Source of the DNA: Sipunculus nudus
Lineage: Eukaryota; Annelida; Sipuncula; Golfingiida; Sipunculidae
DNA: 64,000 nucleotides
Assembly: GCA_026874595.1 (NCBI GenBank)
Contig: JAPPUL010000081.1
Location: forward strand, 1,006,501 to 1,070,500
Reading direction: 5' to 3'
Shown here: positions 16,144 through 25,871 of the stretch, piece after piece
Numbering within the stretch: position 1 is the first letter of the stretch
How the letters are laid out: each line of letters opens with the position of its first letter
The notes under the pieces: model-generated
Database searches by the model: none
Told to the model about the DNA's origin: nothing
The model's input: only the letters and a program-made list of their open reading frames with translations
Position numbers and translations under genes: made by a program

Positions 16144-17472
16144 TTAAATCAAGCACCTTCTTATTTTTTTAAAAAACCCATAAAACAAGAGTCCATAAAA
16201 TATAAAATACTCTATTATTAGTATGTAAATACTCTCATTCCATATCGTCTTATTTGAATCATAATAAGTGATAAGCACCTGATAAGACAAAAAAGACAAA
16301 CCGCTAAGAAGAATAAAGGCATTAGCAATGTATGGGCTTTTATGGAATGAGAGCGTTATTAAGGGTAATAAGCTTATAAGATACCAAGGATATAAAACGG
16401 GGCTTAATATGGTTAAGGCGCCAATTGTAATAAACATTAAATGCGAAAGCTCAAATGTTTTAGCTTTAAAAATATAAAACACTGAGATTATACTCATAAA
16501 GATAATTCCCAAAACATACCTTGAATATTTAGGTATTATGTAATCAAATATTTTAAATATAGGAGAATTAAACTCCCAATAGATGGAATAATTTTTAAGA
16601 GCAAAGAATATATTGTTGTCGTAATAGACAGCATAGAAACCAAGAATAATAAATAAGTATAGTAAGATTCCTTTATAAATTTGTCTAAGAGGCAAACGGA
16701 TTAAGAATAGAGGTAAAAATAAAAGAGCAAAATACTTAGTTAAAGTAAGCAAAGCCAAAGCGGCCAAAGAAAGATTATAATACTTTTTAGAATAAAGGAA
16801 TATGGAAAGAACAATTAAAAAAGTCAAAATGCTTTCTGTGTGAATGTTTATATAAATTTCTATAAAGATTAACGGATTAAAAGCGTATACTGTAAGTAAA
16901 GCTATATTAGAGTTTCTAAGGAAATAGCTAAGAAGAATAAGCGTAAAAAGCTCAAAAGCAACGACAACAATCTTAATGCCGATTATAGAAGGATTTATAA
17001 TATACCCAAGATAAAAGAATAGCTGAAGGAGGGGCCCATAAATAGTAGGAACATGTTTATGGTTTATATTTTGATAAACTTCAAACTGTTTAAGATGTTC
17101 AATGGGAAAATCCTTTGGGGCATAAGAATAAGGATTAAAGCCATAATACTGCGTCATACCATCCCAAACGAAGCGATAAACATCATCTGATAGTATTGGA
17201 ATTTGATAAAAGTCATATATTAAAAAGAGTGTTCTTAAAGCCAGTGCACTAAATACAATTAGAAAATACAAGAGCTTTTTATTTTGTATTAAACTGTTTT
17301 TCTTAAAAAGATTTAGTCTTAAAACGATTGCATAATAGATTAAAAATGTGCTTATAAAAGCAAAAAATATGTAATAAGCGTTTTGTGCTAGTAGGTTTAA
17401 GGAATATACATTAGCAATAGATTGAACCAAAACAAAAAAAGAGAAGAAGAGGATAGCACTAAGAAAATACAT
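16144..17472 (-). CDS. GT-C-type polyprenyl-phosphate-dependent glycosyltransferase-like membrane protein
   Basis: The 442-residue protein is almost wholly hydrophobic, with about 11-13 predicted membrane helices. The first extracytoplasmic loop holds the acidic pair LSDDVYRFVWDGMTQYYGFNPY, typical of GT-C transferases that take mannose or another sugar from a polyprenyl-phosphate donor (quoted core: SDDVYRFVWDG). A later HVPTIYGPLLQLFFYLGY segment is also characteristic of the mannosyltransferase subgroup. The likely role is adding a sugar to a lipid or envelope polymer on the outer face of the inner membrane. The sugar and acceptor cannot be told from sequence. The C-terminus is short and basic. 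It ends close to convergent ribE, with 37 bp between. Confidence 0.7.
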   Translation of the reverse strand: MYFLSAILFFSFFVLVQSIANVYSLNLLAQNAYYIFFAFISTFLIYYAIVLRLNLFKKNSLIQNKKLLYFLIVFSALALRTLFLIYDFYQIPILSDDVYRFVWDGMTQYYGFNPYSYAPKDFPIEHLKQFEVYQNINHKHVPTIYGPLLQLFFYLGYIINPSIIGIKIVVVAFELFTLILLSYFLRNSNIALLTVYAFNPLIFIEIYINIHTESILTFLIVLSIFLYSKKYYNLSLAALALLTLTKYFALLFLPLFLIRLPLRQIYKGILLYLFIILGFYAVYYDNNIFFALKNYSIYWEFNSPIFKIFDYIIPKYSRYVLGIIFMSIISVFYIFKAKTFELSHLMFITIGALTILSPVLYPWYLISLLPLITLSFHKSPYIANAFILLSGLSFLSYQVLITYYDSNKTIWNESIYILIIEYFIFYGLLFYGFFKKIRRCLI

Positions 17473-17498
17473 AATCCTCCTTATCGTATATGAAGAAG

Positions 17499-17783
17499 CT
17501 ATTTGACAGTTAATTTCTTAATCATTTTCAATTCTTTACCTGGTTGAAAATAAGGAACTTTGTGTTCAGGGACAATAAGTCTTTGATTAGTCTTTAGGTT
17601 ACGTGCAGTACGTTGTTTTCTAGTTCTAAGGCCGAAAGTGCCAAAGCCACGAAAATAAACGGTCTTACCCTGCATGATATTACTTTTCAAAGTCTTAAAC
17701 AAAAGTAAAAGCATTTCATCAGCCTCTTTTCTTGAAAGGCCCGTACCGGAACATATCTCTTGAACGATATCTGAACGAGTCAT
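17499..17783 (-). CDS. HU/IHF-family DNA-binding protein (intact copy)
   Basis: This 94-residue histone-like protein binds and bends DNA as a dimer. It has the alpha-helical N-terminus MTRSDIVQEICSGTGLSRKE, the VYFRGFGTFGLRTRKQRTAR turn, RNLKTNQRLIVPEHKVPYF (the DNA-wrapping arm region) and the C-terminal helix start PGKELKMI. The usual Pro-containing arm tip (RNPQTGE in HU) is RNLKTNQ here, as in the broken paralogue at 7226-7589. The pair therefore belongs to one divergent HU subgroup. The start ATG follows gggggtatttagaATG on the minus strand. Confidence 0.95.
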   Translation of the reverse strand: MTRSDIVQEICSGTGLSRKEADEMLLLLFKTLKSNIMQGKTVYFRGFGTFGLRTRKQRTARNLKTNQRLIVPEHKVPYFQPGKELKMIKKLTVK

Positions 17784-18015
17784 TCTAAATACCCCCTCTA
17801 AATATTAGAATAAAGTTTTGTTTAAATTGTAAGCTTCAAAATTATAAACCTTACAAGCTCCCAAATTACATTTTAAAATCTCCTAAAATTAGCCATAGCG
17901 TATACTATCTATAACCCGTCAAAGCTAATATCAAAATAAAAAAGGGACAAAGTATGTGCAAGGCAATGATAGATATTGCAATTTAGCAATGAATTAAGGA
18001 TATAAAAAAAAATAG
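17784..18015. other. Intergenic region between divergent HU and EF-G genes
   Basis: The gap before the EF-G promoter is AT-rich and should also hold the HU promoter on the minus strand. A ttgacg at about 17916-17921 (minus strand) is a possible -35 element, but I see no well placed -10 partner. No tRNA or small gene was found. Confidence 0.5.
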
Positions 18016-18044
18016 TTGATAAGGGCAGTATAAAATGATACTAT
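18016..18044 (+). promoter_or_regulatory. Sigma70-type promoter for the EF-G gene
   Basis: TTGATA (18016-18021), a 17-bp spacer and TACTAT (18039-18044) form a plausible promoter. The expected transcript start is near 18051, about 50 bp before the ATG. A purine-rich ribosome-binding site (gggggaaag) follows at 18089-18097. Confidence 0.65.
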
Positions 18045-18099
18045 TTGAGAAATATGAAAGTTTATAAAGGCATCTATAACGATCTAACGGGGGAAAGAC

Positions 18100-20190
18100 A
18101 TGATAAGGGAATACACGCCAGAGAATATAAGAAATATAAGTATAATAGGACATGGTGGAGTTGGAAAAACAACATTAATAGAACACGCATTATACATATC
18201 TAAAGCAATAGAGGACATGGGGACAATTGAGGAAGGAACAACGGTCTCAGACTTTGAAGAAGAGGAGATAACTCATAAGTTGTCAGTTCACAATTCCTTA
18301 AGTTATACAAAGTATCTAGATACGAAACTAAATTTGATAGACACGCCAGGCATGCCAGATTTTGTAGGAGAGGTACGAGCAGCGCTTCGAGTAAGTGAGG
18401 GGGCATTGGTTGTGGTAGATAGCGTTGAGGGGATGCAGATGGGGACCAAAAAGATATGGCAATATGCGGATGAATATAAGGTTCCGCGAATAATATTTGT
18501 AAATAAGCTAGATAAAGAAGAGAGTGTATTTGATAAACTACTTGAAAAGCTAAGGAGCCAGCTTGACTTTAAAATAGTGCCTATAGAGCTTCCGATAGGG
18601 GAAGGAGAAGGTTTTAAAGGAATAATAGACTTACTAACGATGAAGGCGCTTTATCCTAATGAGAGTGGGAGTGGGGTTAATATAAAAGACATACCTGAAT
18701 CTGATATAAAGCGTGCAAAGAAATATAGAGAAGAACTTGGGGACATTGTAGCTGATATAGATGAGAAGTTAGTTAATAAAGTACTTGGCGGACAGACATT
18801 AACCAACGAAGAAATATTACAAGGTATAATGGAATTAACTCAAAGTTTTAAGATAGTGCCTTTGATATGCGGTTCTGCCAAAAAATCGATAGGAATACTA
18901 ACCTTACTAAAGATGATGGTAAGATTCTTGCCATCTCCTATATTTGTTGGTGAAACAATAGGCTACAACCCAAAGGATATGGATGAGTTAGTAGCAAGAG
19001 AGCCTTTAATTGACGGGCCGCTTGCTGCTTTTGTTTATAAAACACGTATAGATCAGTATTCAGGGAAGTTCAGTTACTTTAGAATGCGTTCGGGAACTCT
19101 TAAAAAAGATGATGTTATTTTAAACCCGCGTACAGGTGAAAAAGAAAAGATTTTGCATATATACAGTATAATGGGAAATAAGCAAATAGAAGTCCCTAAG
19201 ATAATTGCAGGAGATATAGGAGCTATTGGAAAACTTGCTAATATCCAAACAGGAGATACTTTGTCTGATTTGCAAGATACAATAATGCTACCTCCTTTAA
19301 AATTGCCAAGTCCTATATATTTCAAATCAGTACAATCAGATAACAAAGCTAATACAGAAAAGATGATAACTACATTAAATAGACTAGGCGAAGAAGACCC
19401 TACTTTTAAAGTTCAATATGATGAGCAAACAAAGGAAACGATAATAGGCGGGATGGGAGAAACTCAAGTTAAAATATTAATTAATAAAGTAGAAAAGAAA
19501 AACAATTTAGAGGTCAAGATAAACGAACCACAAATAGCATACAAAGAGACAATAAAAGCTAAAGCAGAATCTAAATACAAGCATAAGAAACAAACTGGTG
19601 GGCATGGGCAATATGGTGAAGTATATTTACGTCTTGAACCTTTGGGAGATGGTAAACACTTTGAATTTATAAATAATATAGTTGGAGGTGCAATTCCAAA
19701 GAATTATATACCTGGTGTAGAAAAAGGTATTTTAGAGGCAATGGCTAAAGGAGTACTTGCCTCATATCCCGTTACAGGCGTCAAAGTAACACTTTATGAT
19801 GGGACATTTCATTCTGTAGACTCATCTGAACTTGCCTTTAAAGTAGCAGGTTTTCATGCTATGAAACTTGCATTAGAAAATGCAAGGCCAATGTTACTTG
19901 AACCAATTGCTAACTTAGAAATAGATACGTCAGAAGAGCTTGTTGGGACTATCATGGGAGATATTCAAGGACGACGGGGGAAAATAATTAAAATAGATAC
20001 TAACAAAAAAGAACATCAGATGATAAACGCTAAGGTTCCATATGTCGAACTTGCTAATTATGCTACCGAATTTAGATCTTTAACCAAAGACCAAGCTACC
20101 TTTTCAATAACTCCTTCTCATTATGAACCTCTTGTTGGAAAGCTTGCTGAGCAAATTATAAATACTAAAAACTTGAGTGTAGAAACATAA
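18100..20190 (+). CDS. Elongation factor G paralogue (EF-G-2-like GTPase)
   Basis: The 696-residue protein has the full five-domain EF-G layout: G1 GHGGVGKTTL, G3 NLIDTPGMPDF, G4 VNKLDKE and G5 CGSAKKSIG. Domain IV follows with GGHGQYGEVYLRLEPLG, then the C-terminal LEPIANLEI and GDIQGRRGKI segments. The P-loop differs from the canonical AHIDAGKTT, and switch I lacks the invariant ERGITI; here it reads EEEITHKLSV. These are traits of the EF-G-2 class found beside a canonical EF-G in several phyla. Such paralogues bind ribosomes, but their roles vary. I infer that the translocase EF-G is encoded elsewhere. There is no rpsL/rpsG/tufA neighbourhood here. Confidence 0.85.
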   Translation: MIREYTPENIRNISIIGHGGVGKTTLIEHALYISKAIEDMGTIEEGTTVSDFEEEEITHKLSVHNSLSYTKYLDTKLNLIDTPGMPDFVGEVRAALRVSEGALVVVDSVEGMQMGTKKIWQYADEYKVPRIIFVNKLDKEESVFDKLLEKLRSQLDFKIVPIELPIGEGEGFKGIIDLLTMKALYPNESGSGVNIKDIPESDIKRAKKYREELGDIVADIDEKLVNKVLGGQTLTNEEILQGIMELTQSFKIVPLICGSAKKSIGILTLLKMMVRFLPSPIFVGETIGYNPKDMDELVAREPLIDGPLAAFVYKTRIDQYSGKFSYFRMRSGTLKKDDVILNPRTGEKEKILHIYSIMGNKQIEVPKIIAGDIGAIGKLANIQTGDTLSDLQDTIMLPPLKLPSPIYFKSVQSDNKANTEKMITTLNRLGEEDPTFKVQYDEQTKETIIGGMGETQVKILINKVEKKNNLEVKINEPQIAYKETIKAKAESKYKHKKQTGGHGQYGEVYLRLEPLGDGKHFEFINNIVGGAIPKNYIPGVEKGILEAMAKGVLASYPVTGVKVTLYDGTFHSVDSSELAFKVAGFHAMKLALENARPMLLEPIANLEIDTSEELVGTIMGDIQGRRGKIIKIDTNKKEHQMINAKVPYVELANYATEFRSLTKDQATFSITPSHYEPLVGKLAEQIINTKNLSVET

Positions 20191-20220
20191 TAAAAACATA
20201 ATAAAAACCTTTTAACACTT

Positions 20221-22932
20221 TTAGTTATTCTTGCTCTCTACTACCGATATCACATATTTATCTGTAAAATATTTGTTGGCTACTCGCTTTATGTCTTCTT
20301 TTGTTACGCTTTGTAGTTTCTTTAAAAGTTCATTATGAAAATTATACCCAAACCCAAGCTGTTCATTTAACGCTGCCGTTCTTAATTGCCCATCAAGTGT
20401 CTCAAGCCCCTTTGTTATACGACCTATTGCACTGTTTTTTGCAAGCTCAAGCTCTTCGTTACTAATACCATTCTCTCGTACGCTCTTTATATTTCTAAAC
20501 ATACCCGAAATTGCACGCTCCTTTTTATCCGGCTCTGTCCCTATGTAAAATACAAATACTCCATAATCCTTCTTGGATTGATAAAAGCCGCCTGTTGCAT
20601 AAGCAAGGCCTTCTTGTCCTCGTAAATCTACAAATAATCGACTGCCTATCCCTGAAAATATGTGTCCCAGCAAGCTAAGTGCATAGGAATCAATATCTTT
20701 ATAGCTTGGGCAATCGTACATTATCTTTACTATTGACTGCTTCCTTTTCTCTTTTACGTAATATGTCTCTTTTTTGTTCTTAGAAATCGCTTCAGGCTTT
20801 AATACATTGTCTTTAAAAGTCCCTTCTCTTCTTAAAAAGTTATACTTACTCTCTTGTCCACCAGAGAATAACTTTATAAGCTTTTCTTCATCTATATCTC
20901 CAAATATCGATAAGACTAGGTTATTGGGCCTTATAAGTCCCTCATACAATCTCTTTAAGCTGCTTCCCTTTATTTTCTTTATACTCTCCGTAGTCCCCAA
21001 ACCATCATAGCCATAGGACCTATCCTTATAACGTACCTTTCTTAGGTGATAGCGACTTGCTCGCCATATATCGTCATCCCTTGTCCCTATATCGTATAAG
21101 ATGTCTTTACGCTCTTTTTCTACCTCTTCTTTACTAAAACTTGCATTAGATAAAATATCTAGTAAAAGCTCAAATATCTCATCACTATAGCCTTTTAAAA
21201 AACTCCCGCTTATATACGATAAGGAATCGCTACTTGAGGCGCTTATATGACCTCCTGTGTCCTCTACTAGCTTCGCTATCTCTAGTGCGCTTTTTGTCTT
21301 TGTTCCTTTTAGGATTGTGCTATATAGAAAATTATATATACCTTGGCTCTCTTTTGTCTCATTTAAATACCCTCCCGCAAATACTGCACCAAATGATACC
21401 ATTGGAATACTACTATCTTTCTTTAATAAAAGCTTTATCCCATTTTGTAAATCTATACTCTTTATCTGCCCTCTCCCTTCTCTATCCTTCTTTACCCCCT
21501 CACTTACCTTTTCTCTACTCCCTATCGGGGCAAGAATTACTACGTTTTCACGTTCCTTTCGCAAATACTCCCTTGCCACCCGTACTACATCTTCTGCTTT
21601 TACCTCCTGAACCTTTTCTACGTACCTTTTATAATAATTTATATCTCCTAGAAATTCTCCAAGCCCAAGACTTGATGCATAGCCTCCCAATGTCTGCATC
21701 CGCTTTATATAACTAAGTAATACCCCTTGCTTGGCTCGCTTAAGCTCTTCTTTTCCTACTCCTTGCTTTACCCTTTCTATCTCTTCTCTTATCGCTTGTT
21801 CGCTCTTTTGTAAATCCTTATAGCTAAGTTCACTATGAATACTAAATATCCCCTTATATGATGGCGTCCACGACGAGGCGTATATCTCCTTCACTAAACC
21901 TTTTGTATCTTTTACTCCTGTGTATAATCTTGACGTCTTGCCTCCCCCAAGTATTATCTCAAGTACATCAAGTGCATATACATCTTCGTCTAATGCATCT
22001 ACGCTCGGATAGGCCATCACCATATTCGTCGTTGTTATCCCTGTTTCTCTATAAGTTTTTCGGGCTGCCTTTTGTTTCGGCTCCCTTGGAATATACAAGG
22101 ACGGTAACTTCTTTCGCTTAAATGTTTTAAACTCCTTTCTAACACCTTCTTGGGCTTCTTGTAAATCAAAATCTCCCACTATTACCAATATCATATTATT
22201 TGGGGTGTACATTGTACTATAGTAGTCTAATATATCTTGCTTTTTAAGACCCTTAAATAAAGGCCTGTAGCCTATAACCGGATATCTATAATGATGCTTC
22301 TTATATACCGTCTCCATTAGTGTTTTCCATAATATCCGCCTGGGATTGTCATCTCCCATGTTTATCTCTTTTAATATCACCTCCTTTTCTATCTTTAAAT
22401 CCTCATCATCAAACAAAGAGCCCATTATCATCTCAGATAGCGCTTCTAAGGCTTTGTCAAAATACTTCTTCCTTACCGTGAAATGATATACCGTCCGGTC
22501 ATATGTTGTATACGCATTCGCATCTGAACCTCCCATCGAGCGTATCGCATTGTAATATCCTTCCTTGCCCTTGAATAGCTTAGTCCGCTTGCCAAGCATA
22601 TGTTCAAAATAATGTGATAAGCCTGTTCCCATATTCTCTCCTTCTGTTATCGAACCTGCTCGAACCCACATCTGCATCGATACCATCGGGATGTTACGCT
22701 TTTGTTTAAGTATAACCACAAGCCCATTGTCAAGTACAAGCCGCCTTGTCCCTTCTTCATTTTCTAAACTATATAATGTATCATCTGCTTTTGAAGCTGC
22801 CTCACTCTTTGCATTTGCAACTACTACTCTCTTATTCACTTTTGTCCCTTCTTCCATAATATTACTATATCCTCTGTCATAAAGTATTGTCATTAGTAAG
22901 ATCATTATAATTGCAAGCCTTATATAACCCAT
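20221..22932 (-). CDS. M16 family zinc metalloprotease, double-domain
   Basis: M16 peptidases (pitrilysin/PqqL group) cut small peptides inside a clam-shell cavity. This 903-residue protein begins with a hydrophobic leader (IRLAIIMILLMTILY), so it is probably periplasmic or membrane-anchored. The first half carries the inverted zinc motif HYFEH (within TGLSHYFEHMLG) and the third ligand Glu in EKEVILKEI about 80 residues later. The second half repeats the fold (IKLLLKKDSSIPMVSFGAVF onward) without HxxEH, as is usual for two-domain M16 proteins. The late GSRLFVDLRGQEGLAYATGG motif is the substrate-binding R/Y region. The coding strand is very G-rich. ubiX follows upstream on the same strand. 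Confidence 0.92.
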   Translation of the reverse strand: MGYIRLAIIMILLMTILYDRGYSNIMEEGTKVNKRVVVANAKSEAASKADDTLYSLENEEGTRRLVLDNGLVVILKQKRNIPMVSMQMWVRAGSITEGENMGTGLSHYFEHMLGKRTKLFKGKEGYYNAIRSMGGSDANAYTTYDRTVYHFTVRKKYFDKALEALSEMIMGSLFDDEDLKIEKEVILKEINMGDDNPRRILWKTLMETVYKKHHYRYPVIGYRPLFKGLKKQDILDYYSTMYTPNNMILVIVGDFDLQEAQEGVRKEFKTFKRKKLPSLYIPREPKQKAARKTYRETGITTTNMVMAYPSVDALDEDVYALDVLEIILGGGKTSRLYTGVKDTKGLVKEIYASSWTPSYKGIFSIHSELSYKDLQKSEQAIREEIERVKQGVGKEELKRAKQGVLLSYIKRMQTLGGYASSLGLGEFLGDINYYKRYVEKVQEVKAEDVVRVAREYLRKERENVVILAPIGSREKVSEGVKKDREGRGQIKSIDLQNGIKLLLKKDSSIPMVSFGAVFAGGYLNETKESQGIYNFLYSTILKGTKTKSALEIAKLVEDTGGHISASSSDSLSYISGSFLKGYSDEIFELLLDILSNASFSKEEVEKERKDILYDIGTRDDDIWRASRYHLRKVRYKDRSYGYDGLGTTESIKKIKGSSLKRLYEGLIRPNNLVLSIFGDIDEEKLIKLFSGGQESKYNFLRREGTFKDNVLKPEAISKNKKETYYVKEKRKQSIVKIMYDCPSYKDIDSYALSLLGHIFSGIGSRLFVDLRGQEGLAYATGGFYQSKKDYGVFVFYIGTEPDKKERAISGMFRNIKSVRENGISNEELELAKNSAIGRITKGLETLDGQLRTAALNEQLGFGYNFHNELLKKLQSVTKEDIKRVANKYFTDKYVISVVESKNN

Positions 22933-23011
22933 AATCTATCTCCTATATATTTTATTAAAATAACCTAGTATAATAAATTTTAACTGCTACGTAAATGCTT
23001 ATGACATAATA

Positions 23012-23575
23012 TCATTCCATATAAGGCCATTCCTTTAAAAGCTCATGTTCTATCCCCAACATGTTTAGTATCTTGCCTATATGAAAATTTATTACGTCAT
23101 CTATACTTTTAGGTTTTGCATAAAATGCCACCGTAAGTGGGGCAAGTAAAACCCCTGCCTCACTCAAACTTAGCATGTTTTTTATATGTATCATACTAAG
23201 AGGGGTCTCCCTTGGACACAATATTACACGACGCCCTTCTTTTAAAGCAACGTCAAATGCCCGCTCAAGTAGATTAGACGATATACCATGTGCAAAACGA
23301 GATAAACTACCCATGCTGCACGGAAGTACCAGCAAACCATCATTTAGATGACTGCCGCTTGCCGGCGCTGCAAACATGTCTTTTATATTATAAAGTGTTA
23401 TCCCAAGCCTCTTTGCATGCTTTGCTACATTTATACCTGTCTCGTACTCTGCAACACGTTTGCCTAAATCTGTAACTATTAAAGATACCAAAACCCCAAG
23501 CTCATGCAAAACCTCAAGCATTCGTATGCCATATATTGAGCCTGACGCTCCTGTTATCCCCAAAACTATTTTCAA
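23012..23575 (-). CDS. ubiX: Flavin prenyltransferase UbiX
   Basis: UbiX attaches dimethylallyl to FMN to make prenylated FMN, the cofactor of UbiD-type decarboxylases. The 187-residue protein begins MKIVLGITGASGSIYGIRML (FMN-binding GITGASG) and carries FAAPASGSH, LVLPCSMGSLSRFAHGISSNLLERA and RRVILCPRETPLSMIHIKNML, all diagnostic. The length is normal. No ubiD is in the window. The gene is 79 bp upstream of the M16 protease on the same strand, without an obvious functional link. Confidence 0.95.
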   Translation of the reverse strand: MKIVLGITGASGSIYGIRMLEVLHELGVLVSLIVTDLGKRVAEYETGINVAKHAKRLGITLYNIKDMFAAPASGSHLNDGLLVLPCSMGSLSRFAHGISSNLLERAFDVALKEGRRVILCPRETPLSMIHIKNMLSLSEAGVLLAPLTVAFYAKPKSIDDVINFHIGKILNMLGIEHELLKEWPYME

Positions 23576-23766
23576 AATTTATCCAAACTCCAAATCCTTA
23601 TTTTTATTAAAGCATAATAAAATATAGCAAATATACTCTATTATTAGCTTTATTATTAGCTCCATAACTTTTAAAAAGCCTTTCTATACTAGCTCCACTA
23701 GCTCCGAACTTACTTTAGCTTGAGAGCTTGTTTGTCTTATCAAGTTTCTTTACGTACATTTACAAA

Positions 23767-25137
23767 ATGCTAGAAGATGAACAGCTATTAACAAAACTAA
23801 ACCATGAACACCTTTGGCACCCCTTCACGCAAATGAGAGATTGGACCCAAAAGACCCCATTATTTATTAAAAAAGGAAAAGGCAACTGTCTAATTGATAT
23901 TAATGGGAAAGAGTATATCGATGCTGTATCCTCGCTTTGGTGCAATGTGCATGGACACAATAAACAAGAACTAAATGACGCAATTAAAAGTCAACTTAAC
24001 GAGATTGCACACTCAACAATGCTTGGACTTTCTAATGTACCTGCAACCCTTCTTGCCAAAAAGCTTATTGACATAACACCAGCGGGCCTTAATAAGGTAT
24101 TTTACTCAGATGCTGGGGCATGTGCTGTTGAGATAGCTCTTAAGATGGCTTTTCAATATTGGAGACAAAAGCATACTTGTCCAAGAGCGCAAAAACAAAA
24201 GTTCATAAAACTTAAAAAAGCTTATCACGGTGATACAATAGGAGCTGTTAGTCTTGGCGGCTTTGATTTATTTCATAAGATGTTTTCCTATCTCTTGTTT
24301 GAGACATTTTCAATTAGCTGTCCATCTTTTTATCACTCTAATTTTAATGACCCGAAAGAGTGTATGGATAATTCCCTTAATGAGCTTTATAAAATACTTG
24401 AAAAACATCACAATGAGGTTGCAGGACTTATAATAGAACCTTACGTACAGGGTGCGGCTGGGATAGTTATTTATCCTTCTGGTTTTATGAGTAAGATTCA
24501 AGATATATGTTTAGAGTATGACATACTCTTTATAGTAGATGAGGTTGCAACTGGTTTTGGCAAGACTGGTTATATGTTTGCTTGTGAGGAAGATGAACTT
24601 AAACCTGACATTATGACAGTAGGAAAAGGGCTTACAGGAGGTTATCTACCGCTTGCAGCAACGATTGTAAGTGATAAGATATACAACGCATTCTTAAATA
24701 GCGATAATGATGATATTGACAGGACATTTTATCACGGACATACCTTCACAGGCAACCCAATAGCCTGCAACTGTGCCCTGGCGTCATTAGAAGTATTTGA
24801 AAAGGATTTGGTATTAGAAAAGATGCAAGGTAAAATAAAGTATTTAAAAGAAGCTCTTAATGAGCTTGAGGCTTTAGATTACGTAGGGCAGATAAGGATT
24901 AAAGGGTTTATGGTAGGGATAGAACTTTCTAATGACAAAAGACGTAGAAAACCTTTTGACCCGAAACTAAAGCTTGGGCATAAGGTATCGCTTGCAATGC
25001 GAGAACATGGTGTAATAATGCGTCCACTTGGCGATGTTTTAGTTTTGATGCCGCCCTTATCGATAAGCAAAGATGAGATAAGAGTAATAGTAGAAGGTTT
25101 AAAGAAGGCTATACCGAGTGTCATAAAGATGGTATAG
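23767..25137 (+). CDS. bioA: Adenosylmethionine-8-amino-7-oxononanoate aminotransferase
   Basis: BioA transfers the amino group of S-adenosylmethionine to KAPA, giving DAPA in biotin synthesis, with PLP as cofactor. The sequence shows HLWHPFTQM (substrate-binding Trp region), YSDAGACAVEIALKMAFQYW, KAYHGDTIGAVSLGG, DEVATGFGKTGYMFACE, and VGKGLTGGYLPLAAT with the PLP Lys. HGHTFTGNPIACNCALASLE follows. I place the start at the ATG (MLEDEQLL); an in-frame TTG 39 bp upstream would add a hydrophobic leader that the family lacks. There is no strong ribosome-binding site. bioD follows 11 bp after the stop, so the two form an operon. Confidence 0.95.
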   Translation: MLEDEQLLTKLNHEHLWHPFTQMRDWTQKTPLFIKKGKGNCLIDINGKEYIDAVSSLWCNVHGHNKQELNDAIKSQLNEIAHSTMLGLSNVPATLLAKKLIDITPAGLNKVFYSDAGACAVEIALKMAFQYWRQKHTCPRAQKQKFIKLKKAYHGDTIGAVSLGGFDLFHKMFSYLLFETFSISCPSFYHSNFNDPKECMDNSLNELYKILEKHHNEVAGLIIEPYVQGAAGIVIYPSGFMSKIQDICLEYDILFIVDEVATGFGKTGYMFACEEDELKPDIMTVGKGLTGGYLPLAATIVSDKIYNAFLNSDNDDIDRTFYHGHTFTGNPIACNCALASLEVFEKDLVLEKMQGKIKYLKEALNELEALDYVGQIRIKGFMVGIELSNDKRRRKPFDPKLKLGHKVSLAMREHGVIMRPLGDVLVLMPPLSISKDEIRVIVEGLKKAIPSVIKMV

Positions 25138-25148
25138 ATTACTACAAT

Positions 25149-25871
25149 ATGAAAAGTTACTTTATAACGGGAACAGACACAGGGGTTGGGAAAACTAAAG
25201 TAAGTCTTGGGCTTATGTTGTGCTTAAAGGAGCTGGGAATAGAAGCAGGATATATGAAACCGATAGAGACAGGGGTTTATGATTCTAGTGATATTTGTGC
25301 TGGCGATGCAACTCTAATAAAGAGAATGCTAAATCTAAAAGCCCCTCTAAACATAATAAGGCCAATAAGTTATAAGGCTCCACTTGCCCCTTATGTAGCA
25401 TCTGATCTTGAGGGAATAGAATTAGATTTAAATATAATTAAGGCTGCCTATAAAAAGTGCTCAGAGGGAAAAGATATAATGCTTATAGAGGGAGCAGGAG
25501 GTTTGATGGTGCCTATTAGTAAAGAACTTACTATATGCGATCTTGCTAAGGAACTTGACTTAGAACTAATCTTGGTAGCAGGCAATAAACTCGGAGCCCT
25601 AAATCACACATTGCTAACACTATCTCATGCAAAGGCAAAAGGACTTAAAACAAAATGTATAATACTAAACGACCACGAGACGGAAAAGACTCAAGCTAAA
25701 AAAACAAATCAAAAAGCACTCAAAAGTATATTATCCAATAAAGAGGATAATGAGAAGATAAAAATATACTCAACACCATATATAGAAGGAGCGGATACAA
25801 GTCTTAACCATTACAACCATTACAAAAAGCATAAAGAAAGTTTTATAAATATATGTAAGGAGCTATTCTAA
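25149..25871 (+). CDS. bioD: Dethiobiotin synthetase
   Basis: BioD closes the ureido ring of dethiobiotin from DAPA, CO2 and ATP. The 240-residue protein begins MKSYFITGTDTGVGKTKVSL, whose GTDTGVGKT is the P-loop. YMKPIETGV holds the substrate-binding Lys/Thr, and LIEGAGGLMVPIS is the family's conserved GAGG motif. Later NKLGALNHTLLTLSHAKAKG matches too. It directly follows bioA. The 3' end overlaps the convergent pyrF by 9 bp. bioB and bioF are not in the window. Confidence 0.95.
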   Translation: MKSYFITGTDTGVGKTKVSLGLMLCLKELGIEAGYMKPIETGVYDSSDICAGDATLIKRMLNLKAPLNIIRPISYKAPLAPYVASDLEGIELDLNIIKAAYKKCSEGKDIMLIEGAGGLMVPISKELTICDLAKELDLELILVAGNKLGALNHTLLTLSHAKAKGLKTKCIILNDHETEKTQAKKTNQKALKSILSNKEDNEKIKIYSTPYIEGADTSLNHYNHYKKHKESFINICKELF

